Assembly (NCBI GenBank): GCA_035610835.1
Contig: CM069446.1
Coordinates: 50,135,625-50,199,624, forward strand
Length of the DNA: 64,000 nt
Direction of reading: 5' to 3'
From: Ophiura sarsii
Taxonomy: Eukaryota; Echinodermata; Ophiuroidea; Amphilepidida; Ophiuridae
Shown here: in pieces, positions 31,316 to 43,665 of the stretch
How positions within the stretch are numbered: the first letter of the stretch is position 1
Layout of the letters: each line of letters opens with the position of its first letter
Translations under genes and position numbers: made by a program
The notes under the pieces: generated by a model
Told to the model about the DNA's origin: nothing
Databases searched by the model: none
The model's input: the letters and a program-made list of their open reading frames with translations, nothing else

Positions 31316-33719
31316 TTCTCACATTGATATGGTTTACGTACATGTGCCTGCCTTCTGGGGTGCTTTTTCGCAAAAATTGATATAGCGATGGGATGTTTTT
31401 ATCACAGACCAAAGCGCCCAATTTGCATAAATGTGCATAAATTGGGTGTATTTTGAGGTTTTTTTTGTAAAAAGCACCCAATTTGTGCAAAATTGGGTGC
31501 TTTTCTATCAAAATTGGTGTATTGATGGTTGGGAAATTGGCCAAAAAATAGGTATAGAGAAAGTCAAATTTTCGAAGTGCGGCAGGCACATACACGTACG
31601 ATTTTGGCATAAGTAACCCACTCCCAGGGCTTTCCTGCATCTGGATTTACCATTTATATATAACAGTTACCCACAGCCGCGCCTATACGTGCAATGGATA
31701 ATGAATATTCAGCAGGTACAGAATATTGCTATTCGTGTATATGAAGAGGCTTGCCTTGCCGATGTAAGGAGACATGTAACATGGAGCCATATTCCGCTAT
31801 GTACAGTAGTGTCACGCTTCATTACGTCTATGTCTAGGTAGGCCAGACTATGGCTCCAGAGGAACTATGGCTCCTTTTACAGGTATTGTTAGTTTATATC
31901 GATTTTGAAGCAGCTTCAAAATGTCAATCAACGCCATGGCAGGGCCTGGACACCTATTGTTATAGAACAATACAGGTCAGCGACGTCATGAATATACAAT
32001 GAATAATCATATCAATGAATATACGTCATTTGTGAAGTCGAAAATGAAAAGTACCAGACCATAGTGGACACGAACGGCCGTAATCTTTGAATCTCCGTTG
32101 ATTTCAATGTTATGTCGGGAGTGTTTTACCTAATTTCATACTGACACGACCTGAGTGATAATCAAACGGTCCCCGAACGATGCCCTGGCGCTGTTGAAGT
32201 CAGAAATATCATCATTCCCTACAGTCCGAGCGTTTCCACATCGAATTTCACCTAGAATATTCGTCACACGAACCTATGTCCGCCATCGTCTGAATATCGA
32301 AAAGGCCCTCTGGAGAGTCAAGGGGACACCATTTTTTTTCTACGCATGCGTCCGATCGCTTTGGATTTGTCCACTAAAATTGTGGACAAATGTCTAATGA
32401 GTATGTGCTGCATGGCAAGTGACACAACTTCTTGTAATGCGCTAATCAACCGTAGATCTAACCCCCGGGCTCCGGCCAGTTTGGGGTGGAAAAGCTCAAA
32501 GTCAGGAAAAGTTCACGGAAAAGGTTCAGGACTCAGGCGTTGACGGTTCCGATGGTATATCATAGGCAAAGTGGGTATATCCAGTGACAGTTGTATATCC
32601 CTTGGTATATAATATTTAATTTTGACTAAAGCAGCCGACAATGCATTGGATTGATGATAACAGCCAGAAGTGGTTTGATGTGATAATAATACCGCCGTGA
32701 GGAGCCATGTAGCGAGGGGCCACGCCGAACTATGATCGAGAGTGACCAACCAATAACGCCGCAATGCGGACCCGCTGGCGCGGCGGGCCGGCACATCCAA
32801 CATGCGCGAATCAGTGGCGTAGCCAGCTTTAAACAGGGCCATAGGGAGGGGGAGGGGGTGGACTTATCAGACAGTAATAAGTCCGACTAGTTGTACCGAC
32901 GAAAGGCATGATGTACAGTCAATAAAACTATACGGTAGTGCCCACATGTTGTGGGCACTACCGTATACACTTACTTGCAACAGAGTGACGGTGGAATCCG
33001 GGGGCGACGACCGTAACAGAGCGACAGTAGAATCCGGTGTTTAATTTTTTTAAAGTTGAGTGTATTGTTAATATAGTCCCGGTTCTGAGCACTTCTCTAG
33101 CCTGCCCGGCCTAGAGACTTTGCACCGTGCATATGCTAAAACCATCTAATGATTGGAAGCGTAGCAGCATAAAGTATTATGAGAAAATGTGTACATATCT
33201 CCTAAGATTCTGGAGATTCGGAGGCTACCATCCCCGCTACCATCGGACCGGGCTTTCAGTTGACCTACGCATAGGAGCATCGTCGAAGCGAGAATGTCCC
33301 CTGTAACCTTTTTCAAGATCTTTGGCACTGAAATTAAAATTTTGGTTCATTATAGAGGGAAACCACTTTACTCATACGTGCCCGTAATCACCCTTCAAAG
33401 GTACAAGACTTGATCGCGTCTATTAATAGTTGTCTGATTGCCTTTCCACATATATTTCGACATGAATATTGCGTCTCCCAATTCGTTTATTAAAGCTAGC
33501 TAAATTTGGTACAAGAACTAACTTTCTTGAAATGAAGTTGTACCAAAGATTTTCTAGAAATTCATCGGTTGTACAGATTTTTAAAAAAATGGTAATCATG
33601 GTAGATTTAACATTGGTAACGGTCTCATTTCTCATGTTGTACGATTGGCTATGGCCTGTTTTGGAAATGTGTTTGCTTTGTGTATCCAAATAGCTTACAG
33701 TTGTATATTATTAGCCTAG
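31316..33719. other. Intergenic between gene A and gene B, no gene
   Basis: Contains a hairpin at 31472-31505 (AAAAGCACCCAATTT against AAATTGGGTGCTTTT), an isolated hAT-like end CAGTGGCGTAGCCAG at 32813, and the perfect hairpin at 32929. Open frames near 32155-32842 show no domain. Confidence 0.45.
32929..32967. repeat. Perfect hairpin, 18-bp arms, 3-base loop
   Basis: TATACGGTAGTGCCCACA, TGT, TGTGGGCACTACCGTATA. No terminator-like T run follows. It may be a transposon remnant or a Pol II hairpin; function unknown. Confidence 0.9.
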
Positions 33720-34380
33720 CTATAACAAGCTATAAAAATGACATCTCTGAATGTATAAACAAAGTGTGCAAAGGAGAAATAGTTGGTTGGGCACACTGGT
33801 AAAATGGTTTTACAACAAGTGTTGCTATCATTATCAAAGTGAACTCAACTTCAATCACTTATTTATCGAGCAATAATATATTGTTTACGCATTTCAATTG
33901 TTTAGATTATAATTATAAAGTTAAATAAATCCAGAGATAAATGATAGATAGAAAAATAGATTAACAAAAGAATAGAAAAAAACTATAAAAGCATTTAATT
34001 TTTTTGGTGGCCTTTATAAATTATAAAAATGGACATAAAAATGATGTTACATACATCCACAATCAAGTTTTAAAAAAAAATTAAAAAAATAGAAAACAAC
34101 AACGAATACACGGAGATTCGAACCCGTGATTGCCGATTGCAAACGATATGGCCAACGTATGCACGCCACAGAGATCGCCGAGTGTAATTGTGTCAGTTTT
34201 ATTATTTAACCATTGATTCTTTTATTTATAACGAACGGATTTTTATCGTGCCATTTTTGACATTTTAAACCATATTTATATGTTACTCTCGCACAAAATG
34301 TGTTTGTAATGTGATTATACTCCTTATTTTGGAAAGAATGGTAAAAGCGTTGACATTTCGAACACAATAAATGGCATCTT
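33720..34380 (-). mobile_element. Repeat family T, copy B
   Basis: Inverted copy of 19592-20232 over about 640 bp. The tRNA-like segment lies at about 34110-34172 (minus: GTGGCGTGCATACGTTGGCC, then GGGTTCGAATC). Copies B and C share a further 50 bp beyond the start (CGTTCAGTCGAGCGA), so copy A is truncated there. Confidence 0.65.
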
Positions 34381-35284
34381 GTATACTGTTTATACGGTCG
34401 CTCGACTGAACGTTGTGTGACCTGTTGCATTATTCATGTTACGATCTGTTTATGTATGCTTTTGTTATACTTCTCAATCGCTCATCGCCAACTCTGTACA
34501 AGAAACTTCATGCGCTATCCCAACGCTGTCGTTAGAGAACAATAGAAAAGTCCCTTCGACTCTCCAGAGGGCGTTATCTGCGACCTTTGACTGGGTTCAC
34601 GGGGTTAATCATATTAATGAGCAAATATGCAAATGAGCTAAGTGTCCCCTCCTATTATAAAATACTCCTTGGCCATGGCCTAGCGGCTTAGCGCGTTGTC
34701 TAATTCCTAGGAAATTTTCTTAAGATTACAACAAACGTAGAATATGAATATATGAATAATGACGGCAGTTTTACAGAGGCTATGCCTGACACTTGACAGC
34801 TCCCTTAAGCCTATGCTGTCTACAACACCGTAGTTAGTAGACGTCCATTTTTGAACTGAACGTGCACGAGGAACTTCAGTTTAGGCCCACTTGGGTACGA
34901 GCATAATATGTTACCACTTTCCACGCAGCAAGCGTCTGCAGACGACAGTTCTATAATTTAACAAAATGATTAAAAAATGTCAAAATTATGAAATTTCACT
35001 ACCATATTTGGAATCACCATGTGAAATGCATTGAAATAAGTACAAACATGCCTTTTTACTTTATTTCCAATCGCATTAACTATATAATTAAGTAGTCATT
35101 GGACATTTTAACCTTACCTTTTTAACTTGGCTAAAAAGTGTAATATACAATATTTATTTACGATAGACTAAATAAGTTTTAACATGATGTACCACACTTG
35201 ACAATAGGGGTTATTGATGTAGCAATGTGTAACTACCAAGGGGAATCGTACCCGGCCTACTCTATACATTCAATAGAATCGGTG
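34381..35284. other. No gene recognised
   Basis: AT-rich spacer between repeat family T and the minisatellite. Confidence 0.4.
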
Positions 35285-36020
35285 CATGATGTTATGGAAG
35301 TGTCACAACAAGGTATAGAGGTGTCACCTCAAGTTATGGAGGTGTCACCTCAAGTTATGGAGGTGTCACCTCATGTTATTGAGGAGTCTCCCATGTTACG
35401 GAGGTGTCAACAATGTTATGGAGGTGTGACCTCATGTTATAATGACGTGTCACATCATGTGATCATGTTATCGAGGAATCACCTTATGTTATGAAGGTAG
35501 TCGCCTCATGTTATGATATGAAGGTATTCCCCTTGTTATGGAGGTGTCATCCATGTTATAGAGGTGTAAACAATGGTATGGAGATGTCACCTCATGTTAT
35601 AGAGGTGTCAACAATGATATGAAGGTGTCACCTTATGTTATAATGACGTGTCACCTCATGTTATCGAGGAATCACCTTATGTTATAAAGGTATCGCCTCA
35701 TGTTATGAAGGTATCCCCATGTTATGAAGGTGTCATCCATGTTATAGAGGTGTAAACAATGGTATGGAGGTGTCACCTCATGTTATAGAGGTGTCAACAA
35801 TGATATGGAGGTGTCACCTTATGTTATGGAGATGTTTTTCATGTTATGGCGGTATCGTTATGGAAGTGTCACCTCAAGTTATGGAGGTATCACATCATGT
35901 TATCGAGGTGTCATCTCATGTTATGGAGGTGTCACATCATATAATATGTTATGTCGGTGTCATTTCTTGCTATGGTGGTGGCACCTCATGTTATGGAAGC
36001 GTCTCTTCATGCGATGGCGG
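35285..36020. repeat. Minisatellite, about 21-bp unit
   Basis: About 35 degenerate copies of a unit like ATGTTATGGAGGTGTCACCTC. Unit length wanders between roughly 18 and 24 bp, and a longer block (35440-35600) is repeated at 35640-35800. The core GAGGTGTCACCTC is a near-palindrome. In one frame it reads as repeated MEVSP, which is a by-product of the unit length and not evidence for a gene. Confidence 0.92.
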
Positions 36021-36232
36021 CAAGCAACGTCAACATGTGTTCCACTTACGGTTCCAGTCTGTGTAAATCTGCGAAGTCTGCAAATCGTGTTGATAGTATT
36101 TGCACCTCTACGATCAAACAAGAATGTGATTCAAGCAGGCCATCGCGTGAATATATTATATGTTGTGCAGAGTGTAGATCTCAGGATTGTGCAGAGTGTA
36201 TACCTCAGGTCCCATAATTCGGAGAACGCATA

Positions 36233-36627
36233 CACTCTAAGAAATTAAGAACCCTTTTTTGTCCTGCCAGGAGAACCCTTAAAGGTTCTTTAAAGAACCA
36301 AAAACAGTTCCCCAAACATAATACAGAACCATTTTTGGTTGATACAGAACCATTTTTGGTTCTATGAAGAACCTTGTTTGGTTCTTCAATTTTCAAGAAC
36401 CTTTTTTGAAGGTTCAAGAGAGAGGTTCTTTATCATGTTTATAGAACCTTCAAAAAAGGTTCTTGAAAATTGAAGAACCCCAGAAGGTTCTTCATAGAAC
36501 CAAAAATGGTTCTGTATCAACCAAAAATGGTTCTGTATCATGTTTGAGGAACTATTTTTGGTTCTTTAAAGAACCTTTAAGGGTTCTCCTGGCAGGACAG
36601 CTTGAGAACCATTTTTTTCTAAGCGTG
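36233..36627. mobile_element. Palindromic MITE, TA target
   Basis: A 395-bp near-perfect foldback. The arms carry repeated AAGAACC and GGTTCTT words (GAACCATTTTTGGTTCT) around a short centre near 36425. The termini CACTCTAAGAAA and TTTCTAAGCGTG are flanked by TA on both sides (36231-36232, 36628-36629). It shares terminal words with the 8041-9208 element. Confidence 0.88.
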
Positions 36628-37311
36628 TACATAAGATTGATGAGCCTTGCTGACATCCAAAAACCCAATTGAAAAATATTAATCAGAAAACCGGAAAAAC
36701 GTTTTAAAAACACTCTTTACTCGATGATTCTCTTCATTCAACAATAATAATAGATTTAAATAATAAATTATATTTGTACCGCGACTTTGCCTATTCTACT
36801 CGAACACAGTTTTCTCTTCCCTGTCACCCAATCGAACAACACCCTATGTCCTTACTTGACCGAGTCAAAAACTCTCCCATCCGAGAACCGCCCCAAACAC
36901 CTTCCCTTAGGGAGATCCGTGGATGGGAGCAGTAAGAATAAGTGAGCCCTCTCGGTAGGCCAGTCAGACAGTGTTGTTCTTAGAGTGACAAGGAAAAAGA
37001 AAGGGGACTGCGAATAAGACTTTGCCTACGGATACAAGAAAAATAAATGCTCAACGACCCCATTCTTTAACAATTCTGAAACATGCAAAGACCCTTTCTA
37101 AACGAAATTTAGCGTTCTGTTGCTGTTAAAGACACATGTCACCGAATTCCCTCCTACGGTTCATAAAGAAGCCGTGCACAACTAGTAATATTTCATGTGT
37201 GGAAGCCTTCGCAAGCATCCATGGTCGTCGCATTTCCGTGTTTAATAACGAAATATTATACGGTAAGATATCTTATAATCCTATCTTACACAAAATGCAT
37301 TTCCTCATTCC
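36628..37311. other. 3' flank of gene B, no further gene
   Basis: Downstream (minus-strand sense) of the gene B stop codon, so it should contain the 3' UTR and polyadenylation site, which I could not fix. Confidence 0.4.
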
Positions 37312-37435
37312 TCATTCAACGTGGTCGGCTCTTTGATGTGATTCAAAGTGGTCGATCTGCTGATTATTCTCATCGATTATCACGGATACATTCACTGTGC
37401 GCTGTTCACTAGCACTTGAGTCAGATCTCAGTTTT
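37312..37435 (-). CDS. Gene B cytoplasmic-tail terminal exon
   Basis: After acceptor gttgttatag one base completes an arginine codon, then KLRSDSSASEQRTVNVSVII, DENNQQIDHFESHQRADHVE and a TGA stop: a 40-residue charged, serine-rich tail. The single-base start fits exactly the phase-2 end of the membrane exon at 39027, producing the basic stop-transfer cluster CRRKLR. The tail contains no tyrosine, so no ITAM, ITIM or YxxPhi motif. An open frame continues upstream across the acceptor, but it needs a 31-bp intron to be used and is regarded as chance. Confidence 0.7.
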
Positions 37436-39026
37436 CTATAACAACAACAGAAAGAAAAATACATACCATATCCAAATGTAAGACAAAGAATGGTCCAATC
37501 AAAGAACATAAATAACAACACATTGCGGAACTTTCCCATCCTCATCAAGTTCTATCATACTTTAAAGGCTTTGACCAGTTGTACTCAACGCTCTGGGGCA
37601 TTGTGTTACACACCGTTTAACGTTTTCCATACGGTAGTCCACCCACCATCAACATTTAGATGTTTATTAAAATGAGTAGAGGCCATTTTAGTATACATAA
37701 ATCAGTATGTTCATAGTCAGAATGGTTTTATTGTGTAGAGGGTTCAGGAACTTCACTCTGCATTATGAAAAAGTAGTTAACATGATGTCATTTGTGTGTA
37801 TTTCAATTGAGTTTAATGGCAATACGTACTAAGTCCATCGACATCTTTGAATTAAAAATAAATCATAAAAAATTAAGAAAACCCTACTGATTTCAAACAA
37901 ACATGGATTTTATTTCTAACACATGTCTATTTTCGTCACACAAAAAGAAGAAACAAGTCATTTTGATAGCCATGATGACAAATATTTATACGTTTGATAT
38001 TAAAATTATATCATATAAAAAAACCGTAATAAATATAAGAGGACCTGACGTTTCGATTCTAACAGAATCTTTATCGAAGGTAAAACGACAGAATACAACA
38101 TGCACAACAAATATGGTCACGCATTATATGAACTCGCCTCCCAATAGGGTGGTGCTGTTACATTTTTTAGTTTCATGTTGTCATATTCTTCAAATATTTT
38201 TAAAACCACAACAGCTATCTCAACAAATTTGGTATTAAATTTTAAAGCCCTAATAACAAGCTATCTGCCTACAAAATGGCATTGGAATAGCTAATAGGAA
38301 AATCAAACTAGACAGCTGATTGATTGACTGGATAATATTACAAAAGGATTACATAGACAAAGGGGAGATAAAAAGTAAAAAACAAATGGGATTTAAATCA
38401 TAACAATGGTGAGTAAAATCAATAATGGTGATGACTAAAATTAAATAATAAAAATATAAAGAAAAACCATTATAATCCTTTAACATAGGCGGAAATAGGC
38501 ACACTGTTACAGCTGTTAAAAGTTATTTTAATGGTCCATTTTAAACATGACGATGCGAGAGGCTTAACATGATATTAAAAAAATGATCTTCGAGTATTGC
38601 TGTCACGCGATTTAAAACAAACTTATCACTGCTAATAAGTTTAGTTTTCACAGCATACAAGTCTCCACGCCCCTCTATATTGCCGCCATCTTTAAAAATG
38701 GCGATGCTGCGAAGCAAGTACGCTAGACTCCAGATTAAACATATTCGATATCGATTTGTTGTTTCAAATATTGATAACGAGGAACTTATATTTGATATTA
38801 CAGTCATAGTTGGGTGTGGTTTTGGATGACAACAAGTTGGTTTTCGGCTAATTTCGCACTGAAACGCACAATGAATATGAGAACATAATATGAAGTACGT
38901 ACGGTGTCCACGTTAATATGTTCAAGCGTATCGTGGAGTGACCATTTACAACTAAAACATGGTACAGCCTTGTAAAACTGGATAGGTCAACAAAGTGACA
39001 TTTGTAGAAAATAAACATTAACAAAC
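37436..39026. other. Gene B last intron
   Basis: 1591 bp of AT-rich sequence. It contains a 111-codon plus-strand frame at 37903-38238 without recognisable features. No further exon is needed, because phases on both sides agree. Confidence 0.45.
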
Positions 39027-39120
39027 CTTCTGCAAACGATCCCACCGACAACCACAATGATGACGACACAAATGGCACCTCCTCCTGTTATAGATATAAT
39101 GATGGCGGTATCAACTGCTT
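39027..39120 (-). CDS. Gene B transmembrane exon
   Basis: A 94-nt exon, phase 1 in (acceptor catatacag) and phase 2 out (donor GTTTGT). It encodes AVDTAIIISITGGGAICVVI, then IVVVGGIVC and an arginine. It is one codon longer than the gene A copy (an extra glycine) but otherwise nearly identical. A single membrane helix followed by basic residues, continuing into the tail exon at 37435. The intron to the ectodomain is 9.1 kb, compared with 1.8 kb in gene A, and is filled with mobile elements. Confidence 0.8.
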
Positions 39121-40219
39121 CTGTATATGTCAGAAAGATGAAATATTTTACCCAATGTTATATAATTCGTCGGCAGACTGAAAGAATTTCGTGAGTGATA
39201 TTTTTGTGAAATTGACTTGTTTACATATTTTGAAAGAGAATGTAATAGCGCACATTTTAAGCCCATTTTGTAGTTCTTAAACAAATCAATACAATTTTAA
39301 TTTTAAAAAAGGTCGTAAGTGCAGTGCAATTATTATACTTACCTATCTACAAAGAACGTCCTAAGTACCAAATACGACGTTATTGCATACTAATAATTTG
39401 TCTCAGGATGCAAGAACGACGTAGTATAGCATATTATGTCTGTGTAGGATAGTGAAAACTGCCCAAATCGGTTATGATGCTAATATAATAATCAGCCAAA
39501 GAAAGTGACTACAGTATCGATAAATCACAAAAATGGATTTCCAATTTTTGATTTATTTTTTTACTCGTTACAAATCCGAGTGTCCGGAAGCAATTGATCT
39601 TTTCGTTTTCAGGTGTGGCAAAATTTTATGCAACAACTTTGATGTTAATTTGCATCGCCCGCCATGTCAAAGCCGACGAAAGGGTAGTAACGCATCCGTT
39701 AGTTAGAACCTGATTATTCATGAGCTGATCGGTAAACATCGGTAAACATCGAGACGGGAATTTGATTCAATCTGTTTACGATTTCGGTTGTTGATTACAT
39801 ATAATTAAGATTCATATGCGCTGGTCATACTCCCGTCGCATTCATACTCCCGTCGTTTCGCATCGGCCGACGTCGGTGGGAAAAGCTGACATTGCTTCAA
39901 ATCACCCACCAATGTCTGCCGACGTCGGCCGTTGCGCCTCGTCAGTAGTGTGAACGGGTTCTTAGGCCGCAGTGCAGAACTAGTATGTACATGTATGGCG
40001 TGGCCCATACCTTGAGTACATTTTACGTCGCGAAATAATACTTTGCATCACCATAGATACAAGCACCCATCAAAAATGAACTGAGACCAATGCAAACATG
40101 TGTATATTGTTATGTAAATATTTCCATCTGGCTAATTTCAATTTCCAATGGTGTTTGTACGTATGGTGATGCAAACTATTGCTTAGGCGACATTTGATTG
40201 ATTCGTACGACCAAGTCAC

Positions 40220-41111
40220 TTAAAGGGGCGTGTACATCTCAAGTGTTTGTCCTGGACAAAAATCACATGACTCCCTACGTATCTGAGTCTCCGTGTTTCC
40301 ATGTAATAATACCCATGGTGCAATAGATTTGCCGCGCCGAATTCCAATCGAAAAAACGTAATGGCCAACATTTTATGTACGAACGAAATACTAAGGTGTC
40401 TAGAATCGTTTCGAAAAGTAGTGTTATGCATTATAATGAAATCAGAATTACAATCTCCTTCAGCATATAATCAACTTTTGGGCGATAATCCTATGTTAAA
40501 AACGCACAACAATCGAAATATAAAGCATTTTAGCCCGCATTTTTGCCCCGATTCATGTGATATTCGTATTTTGAACTTTATGTATTTTATTTTCTAAATA
40601 TCTATGTGTAGTCTTCATTAGCTCAGTCGGCAAAGCGCCGGCTTCATAATCATGAGGTCAGTGGTTCGAATCCTAGGATTGTTATACTTTTTTCTGTTTG
40701 TTATTTACACTTTATTTTTAGAAATTGACAGGATTGCATATCGTTCGCAATATTTATTGAATGTTGAATGATATTTTTTCTTCTTTTGCAATTTCACTGC
40801 GATAAAGAATACCCTATAAATATATTGTGTTGACTATTCCGTTCAATTGAACTATGGAGACCCTAGCTAATCTATCAATGAACATGATTTGCAAAGGCCA
40901 ATTGTTATTGTTATGTAAATAAGAAGCCAATCGGCTAATATGTCCTTGAATCGATTTTCTTATTTCCTATACGACCGATATTTGTATTTGCTGATTTGCT
41001 CCAAACTTTAAAAAAAAAGAGAGTGGTACCTTCAAAAATACGTTACGCGGTTCACGGCTTTCACGGCCTGGTGTGAGCGACTGTATTTTGGCGTGGATTT
41101 GATACCGTGCT
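40220..41111 (-). mobile_element. R1 repeat, copy 2
   Basis: Uninterrupted copy that shows the empty sites for the two insertions in copy 1. It begins at TTAAAGGGGCGTGTACATC and contains the tRNA-like segment 40611-40683. The hAT-like element 41112-42345 is joined at its other end. Confidence 0.82.
40611..40683 (+). repeat. tRNA-like segment of R1
   Basis: TTAGCTCAGTCGGCAAAGCG (A box), CAT in the anticodon place, and GGTTCGAATCC (B box). The CTTCAT...ATGAGG pairing leaves only a four-base loop, and the acceptor and T stems fail. It is a Pol III promoter-like module rather than a tRNA gene. Confidence 0.5.
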
Positions 41112-41583
41112 CAGTGGCGAACCCAGGGGTCCAGGGGCCGGTGCCCCCCTGAAATATCCCCGTCGGTAAACCTGAGCTTCCGTCGGTACAGTCAGATGCC
41201 AACGTTGAGTGAGTCTATTGTATTCGAAGAGAATTTATTTTTCCCTTGAAAAGCGGATGTCGATATCGTGCAATTCAATTTATGCCAAAATGTCAGCCTT
41301 ATACAATGACAACATTAAGGCATTTAAATGTGGTTCAACGTCATGTGACTAGGGGGATATTTCCCGTGGCACTGACCCCTGTCTCATTAAAAGCTTTAAA
41401 TTAATAACCTTCCACGATCATCAATTTATTGCTCTTTACATTGAATCCAAACCTAGCTTGCAGCGACACCGTTTTCACATTTAAAATACAATTTAGAAAC
41501 TGGGTTCAATTTGGCTACATTTCGTCGAATACTCAATAGTTCACCACTAGTTCATTATTATAGAGAACACATAGACACGTCAG

Positions 41584-41668
41584 TAAGTAGTTATGGCCGA
41601 GCGGTTACGAATATGGACTAGTAATCTAATAGATTCTCCCCTCCTCGGTTCGAATCCTGCTGAATACC
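41584..41668 (+). repeat. Class-II tRNA-like sequence, probably a pseudogene
   Basis: Copy of 13603-13687. TATGGCCGAGCGGTTA and GGTTCGAATCC boxes, loop CTAGTAA. The acceptor arm pairs in six of seven positions, but the T stem does not form. Confidence 0.45.
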
Positions 41669-42294
41669 TTTTTTTAGAAAAAATGATTTAGTCTCAGTGT
41701 GTTTGGAAAATGGCGTATATTTTTACCATAGGTGAATAAAAGTCGTGGCCCTGACCCCTGTCCAAAAACGTATTACAAATAAATATATTTTTGATCAAGT
41801 TTAATACGTTAGGAACATTTCTTGTGCATAAAGTTTTTGCTATGACGTCTAAAAATCATCAAAAATACGATGTTTACGATCGCATTGAAAATGCATCTTT
41901 ATCGACTCAAAGATAGTAACAAAAATCGTGTCTTTTATTAAATCGGAAATGACATCTTACATAAATAGGACTTCCCCTTCAAAGTGAGCCTAAGATGATC
42001 AAAAATTGATGGAGGCAATCCTTCACAATCGCGAGTTGTAAATGATCCGATTTTTTGTTTTTTGTTTGTTTTGAAATCTCACTTCACTGGCGGCCGGGGC
42101 AAACATAGACGGTATTTTCATGCCTTGACTTCTGACTGGGTAGATTTGCGATTTCTACCAGGCGATTTTTTCAGCTATTGTTGACAATGCCATCGCTACC
42201 CCCACTTTTCAATATTTCAGCTACTGACGAGAAGAAGAAAATTGGGTAATTTTTGCGATTTTTTTGTCGGTACATCATGACTTTCGTAACTATA

Positions 42295-42318
42295 CCCCCC
42301 CCCCCCCCCCCCACCCCC
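42295..42318. repeat. Poly-C tract (one A)
   Basis: Twenty-four bases, C except A at 42313, near the right end of the hAT-like element. Confidence 0.95.
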
Positions 42319-43448
42319 AGTTTCCAAAAGCTGGGTACGCCACTGACTGAGTGCTGAACTCATCATGTTCATTGCTGCTGCGAGCATCTTACTATAAATC
42401 TGTGTGGGGGTGTGTGTGTTTGTTATCCTTATGTCTCCGTTAGTTTTGATCAAAGTGGCGCATAATTTGCATGCAATATCGAGGAAATAACGGTGTGTTA
42501 AAGTTTATTCCAGTGAAATTGGTTAACAATTTGCTCCAAAAACAGCAAATCACCTCTCAGATTTGGCTCATAAATGCCACTAGAATTGAACAACATTGTG
42601 CGTTGCGAGTACTGCCGCGTAATCATACCGTGGTATCGCGTTGCGTGTCGCGTTTGCGCAAATGCTAACTGCTAGCTTCACTGTCTATAATCACTGTCAT
42701 AATGGTATAATGATATATTACTAAATTCAAGCTATTTCACACGAGCATTACATGTTTCGTCGTTGTTCGCGGAGCTGCGTCCAGATGCCTGAAATGTGCT
42801 AACTAACGTGCGTGACGATATCACGATTGACGCGCGGTCATTTTTTGAATGTGCCCGGTACGCACCTCTGGGTTTACGCACATACGAATGTACACAAGTT
42901 CGCACGCATAGAATGGAGTTGACCATAGCATTATGACACTGACTATACGCTACTTGTACGCAATCCTATTTCAAAATAAAAGCAAGGCTCTCCCCTAGTA
43001 TCAGCGGGCCCAACCGATATTTTAAACCAGCTAATATGCATAAAAATAATATAATTTAATAATATGCACCGAACGCATTGTCAGCTATAACTTGAATTTC
43101 ATTTAATTCAAATTGGTCATTTCAAACGGGAGATATGTGCACTTTTCCAAGGTACCTCTATGAATGCAAAAGTTAAACTCACGCATTTTGAAATGTCAAT
43201 CAATGGCGTGTTGGTATTCACAATGCCTACAATGGACAATGGGGTATATTTGGAACACTTTCATGTATAAATTCAAGTATAAAGAAGTAGCTAGTGTACC
43301 CATATATGCAATGAAGACATTGGTTAATTTTTAACAAAAGTATTTGTCGTGATTTTCTAAAAACGGGACCTGAATATTTTGACTCACCCTGTATACAAAC
43401 CAACATCAGATTTGTATTTAGAGAATAAAATATAGTTCTAATACTATA

Positions 43449-43665
43449 TACGATGGTCTTATAATGTAAAGGCTGTACCATGGAGTCGTATATAGCAAAA
43501 CAGCTAAGAACTATGTTTGATTCTCATTCATATTTAGATTATTGGTTATTTTGGTCTTTAATCAGTTTGTTAGATTTATTTTAACAACAAAAATGATAAT
43601 CAAACAACATTATTATATATAAAATTTCGCACGGTCAAAAAAAAATCGCACAGTACATGTACTAT
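43449..43665. repeat. Related foldback arm fragment and AAATTTCGCACGGTCA motif
   Basis: 43449-43590 repeats part of the 44010-44163 arm (AGCAAAACAGCTAAGAACTA against its complement). 43622-43665 carries AAAATTTCGCACGGTCA, the same unit as 5776-5860. Confidence 0.6.

Larger units (their letters stand above)
41112..42345. mobile_element. hAT-like element, complete copy
   Basis: The termini CAGTGGCGAACCCAGG and CTGGGTACGCCACTG are inverted repeats of the CAGTGGCG class common in hAT elements. The 5-mer GTGCT occurs near both borders, but a clean 8-bp duplication could not be shown. No transposase. A class-II tRNA-like sequence lies at 41584-41668 and a C tract at 42295-42318. Confidence 0.68.

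Noticed and set aside
32813..32870. Complete hAT element starting CAGTGGCGTAGCCAG
   Set aside because: Only one terminus was found; no matching inverted end or 8-bp duplication nearby.
35198..36248. Frames reading MEVSPQVMEVSP repeats
   Set aside because: Produced by a minisatellite whose unit is often a multiple of three; the frame shifts repeatedly and there is no gene context.
37436..37548. Hydrophobic leader fused directly to the gene B tail (MGKFRNVLLFMFF...)
   Set aside because: Would need either no intron across a good acceptor or a 31-bp intron; the tail's one-base phase matches the TM exon at 39027 instead.
40611..40683. Functional tRNA-Met (CAT)
   Set aside because: A and B boxes fit, but the acceptor, anticodon and T stems do not pair; the segment is part of the R1 repeat in three copies.
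41584..41668. Functional tRNA-Ser
   Set aside because: T stem broken, anticodon would be AGT, and the copy lies in a hAT-like element with a sister at 13603.
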